A stretch of DNA of 64,000 bases from positions 240,696 to 304,695 of the forward strand of contig JAUWGS010000001.1 of assembly GCA_030606285.1 (NCBI GenBank). The letters run 5' to 3'. The notes beneath the pieces are model-generated. The model searched no databases and was not told the origin of the DNA. It worked only from the letters and a program-made list of their open reading frames with translations. The DNA comes from Planctomycetales bacterium. Lineage in GTDB: Bacteria; 4484-113. The stretch's first letter is position 1; every line of letters starts with the position of its first letter. Both the position numbers and the translations under genes were made by a program. Shown piece after piece: positions 54,547 to 63,854 of the stretch.

Positions 54547-55698
54547 TCAGATCGCGCTCATCTCGCGTAGTTTATCTACAATTGGCGCCAGCTGTTCCAG
54601 TACGTACTCGATATCGTCATTTGTAGTCCGGTGGCCCAGCGAGAACCGGATTGAACCGTGTATGAGCATCGTGTCAATGCCCATAGCTGCAAGTACATGG
54701 CTGGGATCGAGCGACCCGCTGGTGCAGGCCGACCCGCTGGAAGCGCAAATGCCGGCCAGGTCGAGTTTCAGCAGGATACCCTCCCCTTCGATGCGGGCGA
54801 AATAGAGATTTGCGTTGTGCGGCAGCCGCTTTGTAGGATGGCCGTTCAGCCCGGTATCCGGGATGCTCGCCAGCACCCCATCGATCAGCTTGTCGCGCAG
54901 TCCGCGAATCCTGGATACGGCAACCGGCATCTCTTCGTACGCTATCTCCAGAGCCTTTGCAAGCCCAACCATACCGGCGATGTTCTCGGTTCCCGCACGC
55001 AAGCTGCGTTCCTGCTCGCCTCCGTGGATGAGCGGATCCAGGCGCGTTCCCGAGCGCACGAAGAGCCCACCGACGCCCTTGGGTCCGTAGAACTTGTGCG
55101 CGCTGAAACTCAGCATGTCTATCGGGTCCTTGTCGAGTCCGAGGTCGTAGTAGCCCACGCTCTGCACCGCATCGGTGTGAAACGCCACTCCGTGCTTATC
55201 GCAAACAGCCGCCAGTTCGGAGATATCCAGCACCGTGCCGCATTCGTTGTTCGACGCCATTATCGTCACGAGGATGGTCTTGTCGCTTATAGCCGCTTCA
55301 AGGTCGTCGGGGCTGACCATGCCGTAATGGTCCACCGGCAGGTAAGTGGCCGTAAAGCCCTGCGTCTCCAGCCACTGCACGGAATGTAGCACGGCGTGGT
55401 GCTCGATGCTCGATGTGATTATGTGATTGCCCTTCTCCTTCAAGGCCCACGCACGCCCCTTGATGGCGAGGTTGTCGGCCTCACTCCCTCCGCCGGTGAA
55501 GATTATCTCGTTGGGTTTCACCTTGAGCAGCCCGGCCACTCTCTCTCGGCAATCGTCCATCACTGCCTTGTTCGACCTGCCCATGTGGTGAATCGAGCTT
55601 GGATTCCCGTACCTCTCGTCGAAGTACGGCAGCATCGCTTCCAGCACTTCGCCGCGCACATATGTCGTTGCAGCGTGATCCAGATAAACAGTCCTCAT
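54547..55698 (-). CDS. Cysteine desulfurase (NifS/IscS family)
   Basis: MRTVYLDHAATTYVRGEVLEAMLPYF; SFSAHKFYGPKGVGGLFVR; ASSGSACTSGSLDPSHVL; start refined (ORF to 55824). Confidence 0.95.
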   Translation of the reverse strand: MRTVYLDHAATTYVRGEVLEAMLPYFDERYGNPSSIHHMGRSNKAVMDDCRERVAGLLKVKPNEIIFTGGGSEADNLAIKGRAWALKEKGNHIITSSIEHHAVLHSVQWLETQGFTATYLPVDHYGMVSPDDLEAAISDKTILVTIMASNNECGTVLDISELAAVCDKHGVAFHTDAVQSVGYYDLGLDKDPIDMLSFSAHKFYGPKGVGGLFVRSGTRLDPLIHGGEQERSLRAGTENIAGMVGLAKALEIAYEEMPVAVSRIRGLRDKLIDGVLASIPDTGLNGHPTKRLPHNANLYFARIEGEGILLKLDLAGICASSGSACTSGSLDPSHVLAAMGIDTMLIHGSIRFSLGHRTTNDDIEYVLEQLAPIVDKLREMSAI

Positions 55699-56027
55699 AT
55701 CAGACTCCTGAGGTCTTCTTCCAGGCGGTTCACGAGCGCGGTTTTGCTCATCAGCCCGACGACGCGGTCCGCGAACTTCCCGTTCTTGAATAATACCGAG
55801 GTAGGTACCGAGAGTATTCCGCAATGGTCAGCAGCTTGAAGAGATTCTTCCGCGTCAACAATGGCGAACGAGATGACGCCCTTATAACTCTCAGCTAAAT
55901 CTACGATAGTCGCGAGCTGTTCGCTGGCGGGTTTGCTAGTCTTGGTGATAAAAGTGACGACCACCGGCGTCGTCGCCTCCGCGATGAAGGAAAAGAAGTT
56001 CGCATCCTTCAGTGTCGGAATATCCAT
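55695..56027 (-). CDS. Thioredoxin-fold protein lacking the CxxC active site
   Basis: 110 aa; VVVTFITKTSKPASEQL replaces WCxxC; retains GILSVPTSVLFKNGKFADRVVG. Confidence 0.75.
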   Translation of the reverse strand: MDIPTLKDANFFSFIAEATTPVVVTFITKTSKPASEQLATIVDLAESYKGVISFAIVDAEESLQAADHCGILSVPTSVLFKNGKFADRVVGLMSKTALVNRLEEDLRSLI

Positions 56028-56087
56028 AATTCCATATTATAGCCCAAGCGTGCGCGTCTATCGCGGCCTATTATGAAGAGGAGTGTT

Positions 56088-56275
56088 CATTCTAGTTCGC
56101 TAGCGGAACGCGGACGCGAGGAACCCCGCCTGTGCCGTAGTCACGGGTACGAACCTTGAGCCTGCGCAGCAGGTGGGTGCCTAGCCGGTACCCCACGGGG
56201 CAACGGACATCAGCTCCCGGTCTCAAGATGTTGGCTCGGTTCCAGATCCCGCGCCTCGAACACCGCAGGGCCCTC
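56088..56275 (-). ncRNA. ssrS: Probable 6S RNA
   Basis: Minus-strand transcript resembles 6S: GAACCGAGCCAACATCTT in the 5' half; GGCTCAAGGTTCGTACCCGTGACTACGGCACAGGCGGGG in the 3' half; terminal stem CGAGG/CCTCG with flanking GCGG/CCGC. Ends approximate. Confidence 0.62.
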
Positions 56276-56281
56276 ACATTC

Positions 56282-56310
56282 AGTCTACGGCAGCACAAAG
56301 TCTGTGTCAA
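56282..56310 (-). promoter_or_regulatory. Sigma70 promoter of the 6S RNA candidate
   Basis: TTGACA-N17-TAGACT on the minus strand. Confidence 0.75.
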
Positions 56311-56395
56311 GGAGAACCCGCCATGAATCCTTGCGCTCCCGGCGCGGAGCGTGACGCTTCTTCGCCACTAGCTGCCGAGATACGAGCGTCCAGCT

Positions 56396-57652
56396 CTACA
56401 CCGAGAAATTCACCACATATGCCGGCTTGGGCACTGTGTACAGGCGCACCTCGAACTCGCTATTGCCGCGCAAGATGTTCAGGACGTATTCCTCGCCGAT
56501 TTCGCCGAGCAGAACGTCCACGCGGAAGTCCTCGGGCGTCGGTGACAGCTGTGCGTTGACGCTCAGTATCTGGTCACCATCTTGCAAACCGGCCAGCGCT
56601 GCGGGCGATTCCTTCTCGACAGCCAGCGCCCACAGGCCTTCAGGCCGCGTCAGCTCGCGAAATTCGATGAAACTCTCAACGTCGGTGATGTTCGGCGGGA
56701 AGATGCAGTGAATTCCCAGCCACGGAATGTCGTGCCGCTTGTGCTCCAGCACCTCCACCACGAAGTTCTTGGCGAAGTTGATGGGCACGGCCCAGTTGGT
56801 CTGCTGCGCAACGGGAAGCGACCTTCCCCATGTATTGATGGCGATGACCTCGCCGTGGCGGTTGAAGAGCGGGCCGCCGGAATTGCCCTGGTTGATCGGC
56901 ACCTGGATGCGGAATACGTACGGCAGGTTCATCGAATAGCTCAGCCCGAACTGCCCTCCCCCGCGATAACGGTTGTAGAAGTGCTGCATCACTTCAAACG
57001 TTAGATCGGTGTCGCGGCCGGAAACCACGCGCATCGTCGCCGTCTGGCGCAGCCCCCAGTATTCCAGCGGATCGCTGCGGTCAATGTTGAAGCCCTCCAT
57101 CGCGCCGGGGCTGCCCATCGCCAGCGCCACTTCGCCTGCCCGCACTCTGTCGGAATCTCCCAGCGGCACCGGAAACAGACTGTCCGGATCGGGCTCATCG
57201 AGTTTAAGCAACGCGGTATCATAATAAGGCGCAACAGCGACCAGGGTTGCCCGCGCGCTGCTCCCGTCCGAAAAGATGATCTGCACCACCGAAGACTTTC
57301 CTGCGACATGAGCGTTGGTGATTATGTGGCCTTCCTTGTCGATGACGAAACCGGAACCGAGGATTGAGACCTCAGCCGCAGCAACGGACACGATCTCTAT
57401 CGGCTGCACAACGACCACGCCGCGCTTGACCTTCTCTATAAGCTCGGGTACGTTGATGGGGATCTCGCGCAGAATCTGTTGAGCTTCGTTTTCGCTGACG
57501 GTCTGCCATTCGTCACCTGCAACAAGGCCTTCGTTTTCCGATGACTGCAATGCGGGGGCTTGCGCGAAACCCGATTGCGTAAGGGCTGCTGAGGAACCGA
57601 CTGCCGCCACAAGCAGCACCGTTGCCAGAACAGCCGTTAATCTGACGACCAT
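56396..57652 (-). CDS. HtrA/DegP-like S1C serine protease with PDZ domain (copy 1)
   Basis: ITNAHVAG (His), YYDTALLKLD (Asp), INQGNSGGPLFN (Ser), PDZ SPAALAGLQDGDQILSVN. Confidence 0.9.
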   Translation of the reverse strand: MVVRLTAVLATVLLVAAVGSSAALTQSGFAQAPALQSSENEGLVAGDEWQTVSENEAQQILREIPINVPELIEKVKRGVVVVQPIEIVSVAAAEVSILGSGFVIDKEGHIITNAHVAGKSSVVQIIFSDGSSARATLVAVAPYYDTALLKLDEPDPDSLFPVPLGDSDRVRAGEVALAMGSPGAMEGFNIDRSDPLEYWGLRQTATMRVVSGRDTDLTFEVMQHFYNRYRGGGQFGLSYSMNLPYVFRIQVPINQGNSGGPLFNRHGEVIAINTWGRSLPVAQQTNWAVPINFAKNFVVEVLEHKRHDIPWLGIHCIFPPNITDVESFIEFRELTRPEGLWALAVEKESPAALAGLQDGDQILSVNAQLSPTPEDFRVDVLLGEIGEEYVLNILRGNSEFEVRLYTVPKPAYVVNFSV

Positions 57653-57705
57653 AATTCGCCTCCTGATACGTGTTGGTTTTGACTGAGCGAACGTGCTCCC
57701 ACAAA

Positions 57706-57743
57706 TCAGTTAGACTGAAGTTCGTCAGAATCGTTCCGCTGCT
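57706..57743. repeat. Duplication-unit boundary repeat, copy 1
   Basis: tcagttagactgaagttcgtcagaatcgttccgctgct; 36/38 match to 59172-59209. Confidence 0.8.
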
Positions 57744-57755
57744 ATGGTGTGCGGG

Positions 57756-58952
57756 CTACACGGAAAAGTCCGTCACGTACGTCGGCTTGGGCACGGTGTA
57801 CAGGTGAACCATAAACTCCTGCTTGCCCCTCCGGATGCCCATAACGTACTCCTGACCAATATCTCCTTCAAGTACTTCCAGACGGAAGTCCTCCGGTCGC
57901 GGCGGCGGCATCTCATTGACCATCAGGATCTGGTCGCCCTTTTGCAGACCGGCCTGCTCGGCAGGCGATTCCGCTGCCACTTCAAATACCCACAACCCGT
58001 CGGGCCGCTGTGTCTCCACGAACTCAACGTAGGCTTCCGGGTTATTCACGTTCACCGGGAAGATGCAGTGTATGCCCAGCCAGGGAATGTCATGCCGCCC
58101 GTGCTCCAGCACCTCGACGACAAAGTTCTTGGCGCAATTTATCGGCACCCCAAAGTTAGTTTGCTGTGAGACTGGATGGGCCCCGCCCCCCCAGGTGTTG
58201 AGGGCGATAACCTCCCCCTGGCGGTTGAACAGCGGGCCGCCGGAGTTGCCTCCGTTTATGGGAACCTGTGTTCTGAATATATAGGGTAAATAAAGGCCGT
58301 ACTTCAGGCTCATCCCTCTACCCCTGTAATTCCAGTAAACCGGCCAGCTTAGATCGGTGTCGCGCCCCGAAACTACGCGCATAGTCGCCGTGGCCCGCAA
58401 CCCAAAGTACTCATACGGATCGCTGCGGTCAATGTTGAAGCCCTCGCCCGAGCCGGGGCTGCCCATCGCCAGTGCCAGGTCTCCCGGCTTTACTAGGTCA
58501 GAATCACCGAGCGTTACCGGGAACAGCTTCTCCGCGTCCGGATTATCCAGCTTCAACAGCGCAACCTCGTAGTACGGCGCTGTGGCGACCAGCGATGCCC
58601 GCATGTGCGTTCCATCCCACAAGATTACGTCCGCGACCGAAGCCTGACCCGCAACGTGGTGATTCGTGATGATGTGGCCCTGCTTATCAATGATGAAGCC
58701 CGAACCGATAATCCCTGCCTCAACAGCAGCAATGGAGGCAACTGGTAGCGGTTGAACGATGACTACACCGCGCTTGACCTTCTCGATCAGCTCAGGCACA
58801 TTCATGGGAGTCTCACGCAGAATCTTCTGCGCTTCCTGAGAACTGATGCTCTCTTCCGATGATTCATCCTGCGCCGCTACCTGTCCCAGGCTTAGCGCCA
58901 GGCCGAAGATCACCGACACAGCCATCAGCGCAATAGTATTCAACTTCATCAT
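57756..58952 (-). CDS. HtrA/DegP-like S1C serine protease with PDZ domain (copy 2)
   Basis: ITNHHVAG, YYEVALLKLD (Asp position is Glu), INGGNSGGPLFN, SPAEQAGLQKGDQILMVN. Confidence 0.9.
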   Translation of the reverse strand: MMKLNTIALMAVSVIFGLALSLGQVAAQDESSEESISSQEAQKILRETPMNVPELIEKVKRGVVIVQPLPVASIAAVEAGIIGSGFIIDKQGHIITNHHVAGQASVADVILWDGTHMRASLVATAPYYEVALLKLDNPDAEKLFPVTLGDSDLVKPGDLALAMGSPGSGEGFNIDRSDPYEYFGLRATATMRVVSGRDTDLSWPVYWNYRGRGMSLKYGLYLPYIFRTQVPINGGNSGGPLFNRQGEVIALNTWGGGAHPVSQQTNFGVPINCAKNFVVEVLEHGRHDIPWLGIHCIFPVNVNNPEAYVEFVETQRPDGLWVFEVAAESPAEQAGLQKGDQILMVNEMPPPRPEDFRLEVLEGDIGQEYVMGIRRGKQEFMVHLYTVPKPTYVTDFSV

Positions 58953-59066
58953 GTCCTCCTCTTGAGGTTCAGTTTCAAAGCTCTGTCAATGAGCGTTAAC
59001 GAAAACACTGGACTCCCCGCCCTGCGAGAATCCGTCCGGACATAGGCGTGCTCGTCGCTGTGTTTC

Positions 59067-59161
59067 CCGCTAGATTCTACCTTTAACTGCGACCTGTTAC
59101 AATCTCACTGATGGCAAAGGGCGTATTGGCGATTCTTATCAGCTCTCTAGCGGCTGCTGCG
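59067..59161 (+). repeat. Duplicated promoter/start fragment of the 60528 gene (fossil)
   Basis: 95 nt, 91/95 identical by hand count to 60484-60578; encodes MAKGVLAILISSLAAAA, then LHLVS and stop. Confidence 0.85.
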
Positions 59162-59171
59162 CTCCATCTAG

Positions 59172-59209
59172 TCAGTTAGACTGAAGTTCGTCAGAATCTT
59201 TCCGCCGCT
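59172..59209. repeat. Duplication-unit boundary repeat, copy 2
   Basis: tcagttagactgaagttcgtcagaatctttccgccgct. Confidence 0.8.
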
Positions 59210-59221
59210 CCAGCGAGTCCG

Positions 59222-60415
59222 TCACACGGAGAAGTCCGGCACGTAAGTCGGCTTGGGCACGGTGTACACGTGAACAGTAAATTCCCGCCTGCCGCGCCGG
59301 ATGCTAAGAGCGAACTCCTCTCCAATATCAGCGCTCAACACCATCACGCGGAAATCCTCCGGTCTGGGTGGCACTCCCTCATTGACCATCAGTATCTGGT
59401 CGCCCTTCCGCAACCCGGCCATCTCCGCCGGGGATTCCGGCGCAACGTCAAATACCCACAGGCCTTCCGGCCGCTGCGTCTCCACGAACTCAACGTAGGC
59501 TTCCGCGTTATTGACGTTCGGCGGGAAGATACAATGCAGGCCCAGCCAGGGGATATCATGCCGCCCGTGCTCCAGCACCTGGACCACGAAGTCCTTGGCG
59601 CAGTTTATGGGTACGCCCAAGTTGGATTGCTGGGCAGCTGGACTGAAACCCGCCCAGGTGTTAATCGCGATGACCTCGCCCTGCCGGTTGAAGAGCGGGC
59701 CGCCGGAGTTGCCAGCGTTTAGGGGAACCTGCGTGCGGAACACGTACGGTAAGTAGAGCGCGTACTTAAGGCTCATGCGCCTGCCGTAGGTGTTCCATCT
59801 GACCTCGAATTTGAGATCGGTGTGGCGCCCCGTGATTACCCGCATCGTCGCGGTGGACCGCAAGCCCCAATATTCCATCGGGTCACTGCGGTCAATGTTC
59901 TCACCCTCAGCGGAGCCAGGGCTGCCCATGGCCAGCGCTAGGTCGCCCGGCTTCACGGTGTCTGAATCGCCGAGCGTGACCGGGAATAGCTTCGCCGGGT
60001 CCGGATCGTCCAGTTTCAACAGCGCGACTTCATAGTACGGTGCTGTAGCAACCAGCGACGCTCGCTCGTGCGTACCATCCCAGAAAATGATATCCGCGAC
60101 CGAAGCCTCGCCGCCAACGTGATGATTGGTGATGATGTGCCCCTGCTTGTCAATGACGAAGCCTGATCCGATAGACTGAAGCTCAGCCGCTGCAATCGAT
60201 GACACGTCTATCGGCTGGATTACGACCACACCGCGCTTTACCTTCTCGATCAGCTCTGGCACGTTGACAGGAGTCTCGCGCAGGATTATCTGCGCTTCTT
60301 GAGGACTGATGCTCTCTTCCGATGATTCATCCTGCGCCGCTACCGGCCACAGGCTGAACGCCAGCCCGAGGATTACCGACACAGCCATCAGCGCAATTGC
60401 ATTCAGCTTCATCAT
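59222..60415 (-). CDS. HtrA/DegP-like S1C serine protease with PDZ domain (copy 3)
   Basis: ITNHHVGG, YYEVALLKLD, LNAGNSGGPLFN, SPAEMAGLRKGDQILMVN; start MMKLNAIAL refined from 60463. Confidence 0.9.
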   Translation of the reverse strand: MMKLNAIALMAVSVILGLAFSLWPVAAQDESSEESISPQEAQIILRETPVNVPELIEKVKRGVVVIQPIDVSSIAAAELQSIGSGFVIDKQGHIITNHHVGGEASVADIIFWDGTHERASLVATAPYYEVALLKLDDPDPAKLFPVTLGDSDTVKPGDLALAMGSPGSAEGENIDRSDPMEYWGLRSTATMRVITGRHTDLKFEVRWNTYGRRMSLKYALYLPYVFRTQVPLNAGNSGGPLFNRQGEVIAINTWAGFSPAAQQSNLGVPINCAKDFVVQVLEHGRHDIPWLGLHCIFPPNVNNAEAYVEFVETQRPEGLWVFDVAPESPAEMAGLRKGDQILMVNEGVPPRPEDFRVMVLSADIGEEFALSIRRGRREFTVHVYTVPKPTYVPDFSV

Positions 60416-60527
60416 GTCCTCCTTAATGAGGTTCGGTTTCAGAGTTCCTACAATGAGCGTCACTGGAGAAACTCCAGTTTGCCCCGCTAGATTCTACCTT
60501 TAACTGCGACCTGTTACAATCTCACTG

Positions 60528-61430
60528 ATGGCAAAGGGCGTATTGGCGATTCTCGTCTGCTCTCTTGCGGCTGCTGCGTTTTTGCTGTGGACGCTCTCAG
60601 CACCCGTATCAGCCGCCGGGAAGTTCGTCGTCCTCAAGAAGGTGCAGCTCGAAGGGCCGATTGTGCGTGCGCGCTTGACGGGCAGCGAGCTCGTCTGCGC
60701 CACCCAGGGAGAGACGGGCCGGTTCGCGTTCTTCAACGTCTCAAGCGGCAGCGTCCTCTACCACTTAAGCGAATCCGGCTCCGCCCGGCGCTTTCACCCC
60801 ACGCTGGTATCACCACTGCACGGAAGCGCCCTCGTGCTGGATGAAGCACGCGAGCGCATTGAGTGCTTCGGCTCCGACGGGAACGCAACCGCGCGATGCA
60901 CGCTCACCGCAGCCGTGCTCGCCGTTCCCTTCGGCTCGCCGGTGGATATGCTGGCTGCTGGAAGGAGCTTCAGCGAAGGCTTCTTCATCCTCACCGAACG
61001 CGGACGCTTCCTCACAGTTGATGGCGAGGGCGAACTTGTCTCCGAGATGAACTTGCGCGAGCTATGCGGCAGGCCGGAGGCCTTTTTCGCTCTATTGGGT
61101 CGCACCCCGGACAGCGACGAATTCTTCGCCTTCTCGCCCAACACTGGTTGCGTACTCGTATTCACGCCCGAAGGTAAGCTACGGCGCACAATCAAGCTCA
61201 GCGACATCCTCGCCGGCGACGCTCCGTTTTCCGATGTCATCATGCTCGCTGACGGCTCGCTGATTGTATCGCGCGGCAAGCGGCTGACACATGTGTCCGG
61301 CGAAAGCATCGCGGACATCCCTGTTGCGCCGCAGTTTACAGAAGACGCTCCGTTGTTCCTCGACACTCAGGGCAACCGCCTGCTCGTATACAATCATCTC
61401 GGCCAGATGCTGATTGGAGAAATGCAGTGA
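60528..61430 (+). CDS. Secreted beta-propeller-like protein
   Basis: 300 aa, signal peptide, repeats typical of 6-bladed/NHL-like propellers. Confidence 0.6.
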   Translation: MAKGVLAILVCSLAAAAFLLWTLSAPVSAAGKFVVLKKVQLEGPIVRARLTGSELVCATQGETGRFAFFNVSSGSVLYHLSESGSARRFHPTLVSPLHGSALVLDEARERIECFGSDGNATARCTLTAAVLAVPFGSPVDMLAAGRSFSEGFFILTERGRFLTVDGEGELVSEMNLRELCGRPEAFFALLGRTPDSDEFFAFSPNTGCVLVFTPEGKLRRTIKLSDILAGDAPFSDVIMLADGSLIVSRGKRLTHVSGESIADIPVAPQFTEDAPLFLDTQGNRLLVYNHLGQMLIGEMQ

Positions 61431-63202
61431 GGAACCTCATCATGTCGTTCGCCATGGCGCTGCTCCTTAGCGCCTGCAGTGGCGGTGGCGGGCTGGAGCC
61501 GACTCCGGGGCCCGGGCCTGCAGGCGTTAGCCTGAACGGGCAGGTCGTGGACGAAACCGGCACGCCCGTATCCGGCGCAGCAGTGCAGCTTTCAATGCTT
61601 TCGGCAACCACCGGCACCGACGGTGCGTTCAGCTTTAGCCTGCAGAGCGCCGGCTACTACAGCCTCAGCGTTCAGAGCCCGGCGGGTGTATTCCACGCCG
61701 AAACCGTCACCGTCCCCGATGCGGGCGCCGACGTGCAGATTACCCTCGATCCCATGCCATCGCGTTTCGCTCTGGTCGGCGTGCAGCCTCCGCTTAACTC
61801 GGCGGATGCCCCGCTCCGCGAGCCCATCGTTCTAGCGTTCTCACGCTCCATTGACGAGTCAACGCTTTCATCCGCCACCTTTGCGCTGTCACCCGCGATT
61901 GGCGAACTGACGGTATCGGTTAACGGCTCCGAAGTGCAGCTTCAGCCGCTGTTTGAGCTTCAGACTTCGCAGCGCTATCGCCTGGAAGTCTCCAATGTGC
62001 GCTCGATTGATGGCGCGCAGCTTGCCTCCGATGCTTTCAGCTTCTTCACCACCCAGCTACACGACGACCAGCCACCCGTGCTGGTGCGGACGACGCCCGT
62101 TGACGGCGCATTAAACGTCCCCCGCAACCAATCCTTCGAGTTTATGTTCTCCGACGAAGTCCAGGCACCGTCCGGCGGACTACAGGCTGCATTCACGCCT
62201 TCCGCTTCAATTGCGCAAATAGCCGCTGCGGAGAATACCGTGAAAGTGGCTCCCGACGGGATGCTCAGTGCCAGCACCGAATACACGCTCACGCTTGAGC
62301 CGGTGAGCGACGCTGCGGGCAACCTTTCGGAATCCGTGTCGCTCGGCTTCACGACCGGAACGGCGGTAATGGCGTTCGACGACATCGAGCCCCACTGGAA
62401 CTCGTTCGCCAACGCCATAGTGTTCGCCCGCGCAGCCGGTGGCGTATACGACCTTTACCTTATCTCGCCGGAGGGTACCGGTCTGGAACGCCTTACCGAC
62501 ACCTACGCGAGCGAACGGCATCCCCGCTTCTCCTCCGACGGCCAGCTTATCGTCTACCAATCCAACGAGGACGGTAACTGGGACATCTTCGCGCGCAGCG
62601 TAGAATCCGGCCTGAGCTCCCAGCTCACGTTCCTGCCGGAAGACGAAGTCTCGCCGGTCTTCAGCGGCACCTTCTCGCAGTTGATCGCATACGTGCGTTA
62701 CGACAGCGAGCCGCACGATTCCCGCATCTTCCTGATGAACGCCGACGGCAGTTTTAGCCGCCCCGCGGACGAGAGCGCCACGCGCGACGAATACGAGCCG
62801 GTCTTCCACCCCCTGCTGGACAACCAGCTTCTATTCATAACCTACGAAGGCGGTGACCGCGACGTGTTCAGCAAGTCCGCATTCCTCGAAAGCGACAGTC
62901 CGGTGAACGCCAATCTCACGTCCAATCTCGCGGGTAACGAGTTTCAAGCGGTATGGGCGCCCGACGCGCAGGCGATTGCGTTCATCAGCGACCAGGGCGG
63001 CGTGCGCAACGTCTGGATAATGGATCCCAGCGGCAGCGCCCACTATCAGATAACTCACTTCACCGATCCCGTCCACTCAATCGCCTACAGCCCCATCTCT
63101 GGCGAGGAGCGCGTCGTCGTCTCGGTTGGGCCCGGCAATTCCCGCAGCCTCTACATCGTCAGCCTCATCAGCGGTGACATCGAGCGCCGCCTTACGGAGT
63201 AG
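61427..63202 (+). CDS. Lipoprotein with carboxypeptidase-regulatory-like, Big_5-like and TolB/WD40-like propeller domains
   Basis: LLLSACSGGG lipobox; GQVVDETGTPVSGAAVQLS; DDQPPVLVRTTPVDGALNVPRNQSFEFMFSDEVQ; RHPRFSSDGQLIVYQSNEDGNWDIF. Confidence 0.8.
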   Translation: MRNLIMSFAMALLLSACSGGGGLEPTPGPGPAGVSLNGQVVDETGTPVSGAAVQLSMLSATTGTDGAFSFSLQSAGYYSLSVQSPAGVFHAETVTVPDAGADVQITLDPMPSRFALVGVQPPLNSADAPLREPIVLAFSRSIDESTLSSATFALSPAIGELTVSVNGSEVQLQPLFELQTSQRYRLEVSNVRSIDGAQLASDAFSFFTTQLHDDQPPVLVRTTPVDGALNVPRNQSFEFMFSDEVQAPSGGLQAAFTPSASIAQIAAAENTVKVAPDGMLSASTEYTLTLEPVSDAAGNLSESVSLGFTTGTAVMAFDDIEPHWNSFANAIVFARAAGGVYDLYLISPEGTGLERLTDTYASERHPRFSSDGQLIVYQSNEDGNWDIFARSVESGLSSQLTFLPEDEVSPVFSGTFSQLIAYVRYDSEPHDSRIFLMNADGSFSRPADESATRDEYEPVFHPLLDNQLLFITYEGGDRDVFSKSAFLESDSPVNANLTSNLAGNEFQAVWAPDAQAIAFISDQGGVRNVWIMDPSGSAHYQITHFTDPVHSIAYSPISGEERVVVSVGPGNSRSLYIVSLISGDIERRLTE

Positions 63203-63206
63203 CCAA

Positions 63207-63854
63207 ATGGTGCGTGTCAAAGTAATGAAGGCGGTCAGCACAAAAAACGACGAAGTCGCTGCAGGCATTCGCGCAGAACTCGCCGACCAGGGTATTAAAG
63301 CGCTCAATATAATCTCCAGCCCCGGCAGTGGCAAGACCACGCTTCTTGAGCGCACCATAGCCCATTTCGCGCCCGACATCCGCTCCGCTGTTATTGTCGG
63401 CGATCCGTTTACCGCAAACGACGCCGAACGCCTGGAATCCGCCGGTGGAGAGGCGTTTCAGCTAAACACCGAAGGCTCCTGCCATCTCACCGCGCCGATG
63501 ATACGCGCCGCCCTTGACGAAATGGATATTTCAGGCGTGAGGCTGCTTTTCATCGAAAACATCGGCAATCTCATCTGCCCGACGGCCTGGGACCTCGGCG
63601 AGTCCGCTCGCGTGACGCTCCTTTCGGTCACCGAAGGAACGGACAAGGTGGACAAGTACCGCCGCGCGTTCCTCATCGCCCACTGTGTGGTTATCACCAA
63701 GGTTGACCTTGCGCCTTCCTGCGACTTCGACCTGGAAAAAGCCAGCGCCGACATCCGGACACTGAATTCCCGCGCAAACGTTCTGCCCCTCAGCGCCAAA
63801 ACCGGCGACGGCCTGGATGCTTGGTACGACTGGGTTCGCGAGCGCTTACTCTAG
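63207..63854 (+). CDS. hypB: Hydrogenase nickel-incorporation GTPase HypB
   Basis: NIISSPGSGKTTLLERT; VGDPFTANDAERLESAGGEAFQLNTEGSCHL; LLFIENIGNLICPTAWDLGE; TKVDLAP; no His-rich N-terminus. Confidence 0.92.
   Translation: MVRVKVMKAVSTKNDEVAAGIRAELADQGIKALNIISSPGSGKTTLLERTIAHFAPDIRSAVIVGDPFTANDAERLESAGGEAFQLNTEGSCHLTAPMIRAALDEMDISGVRLLFIENIGNLICPTAWDLGESARVTLLSVTEGTDKVDKYRRAFLIAHCVVITKVDLAPSCDFDLEKASADIRTLNSRANVLPLSAKTGDGLDAWYDWVRERLL

Noticed and set aside
56092-56310. 72-aa ORF in the protease/thioredoxin gap
   Set aside because: Overlaps the probable 6S RNA and its promoter; no protein-like features.
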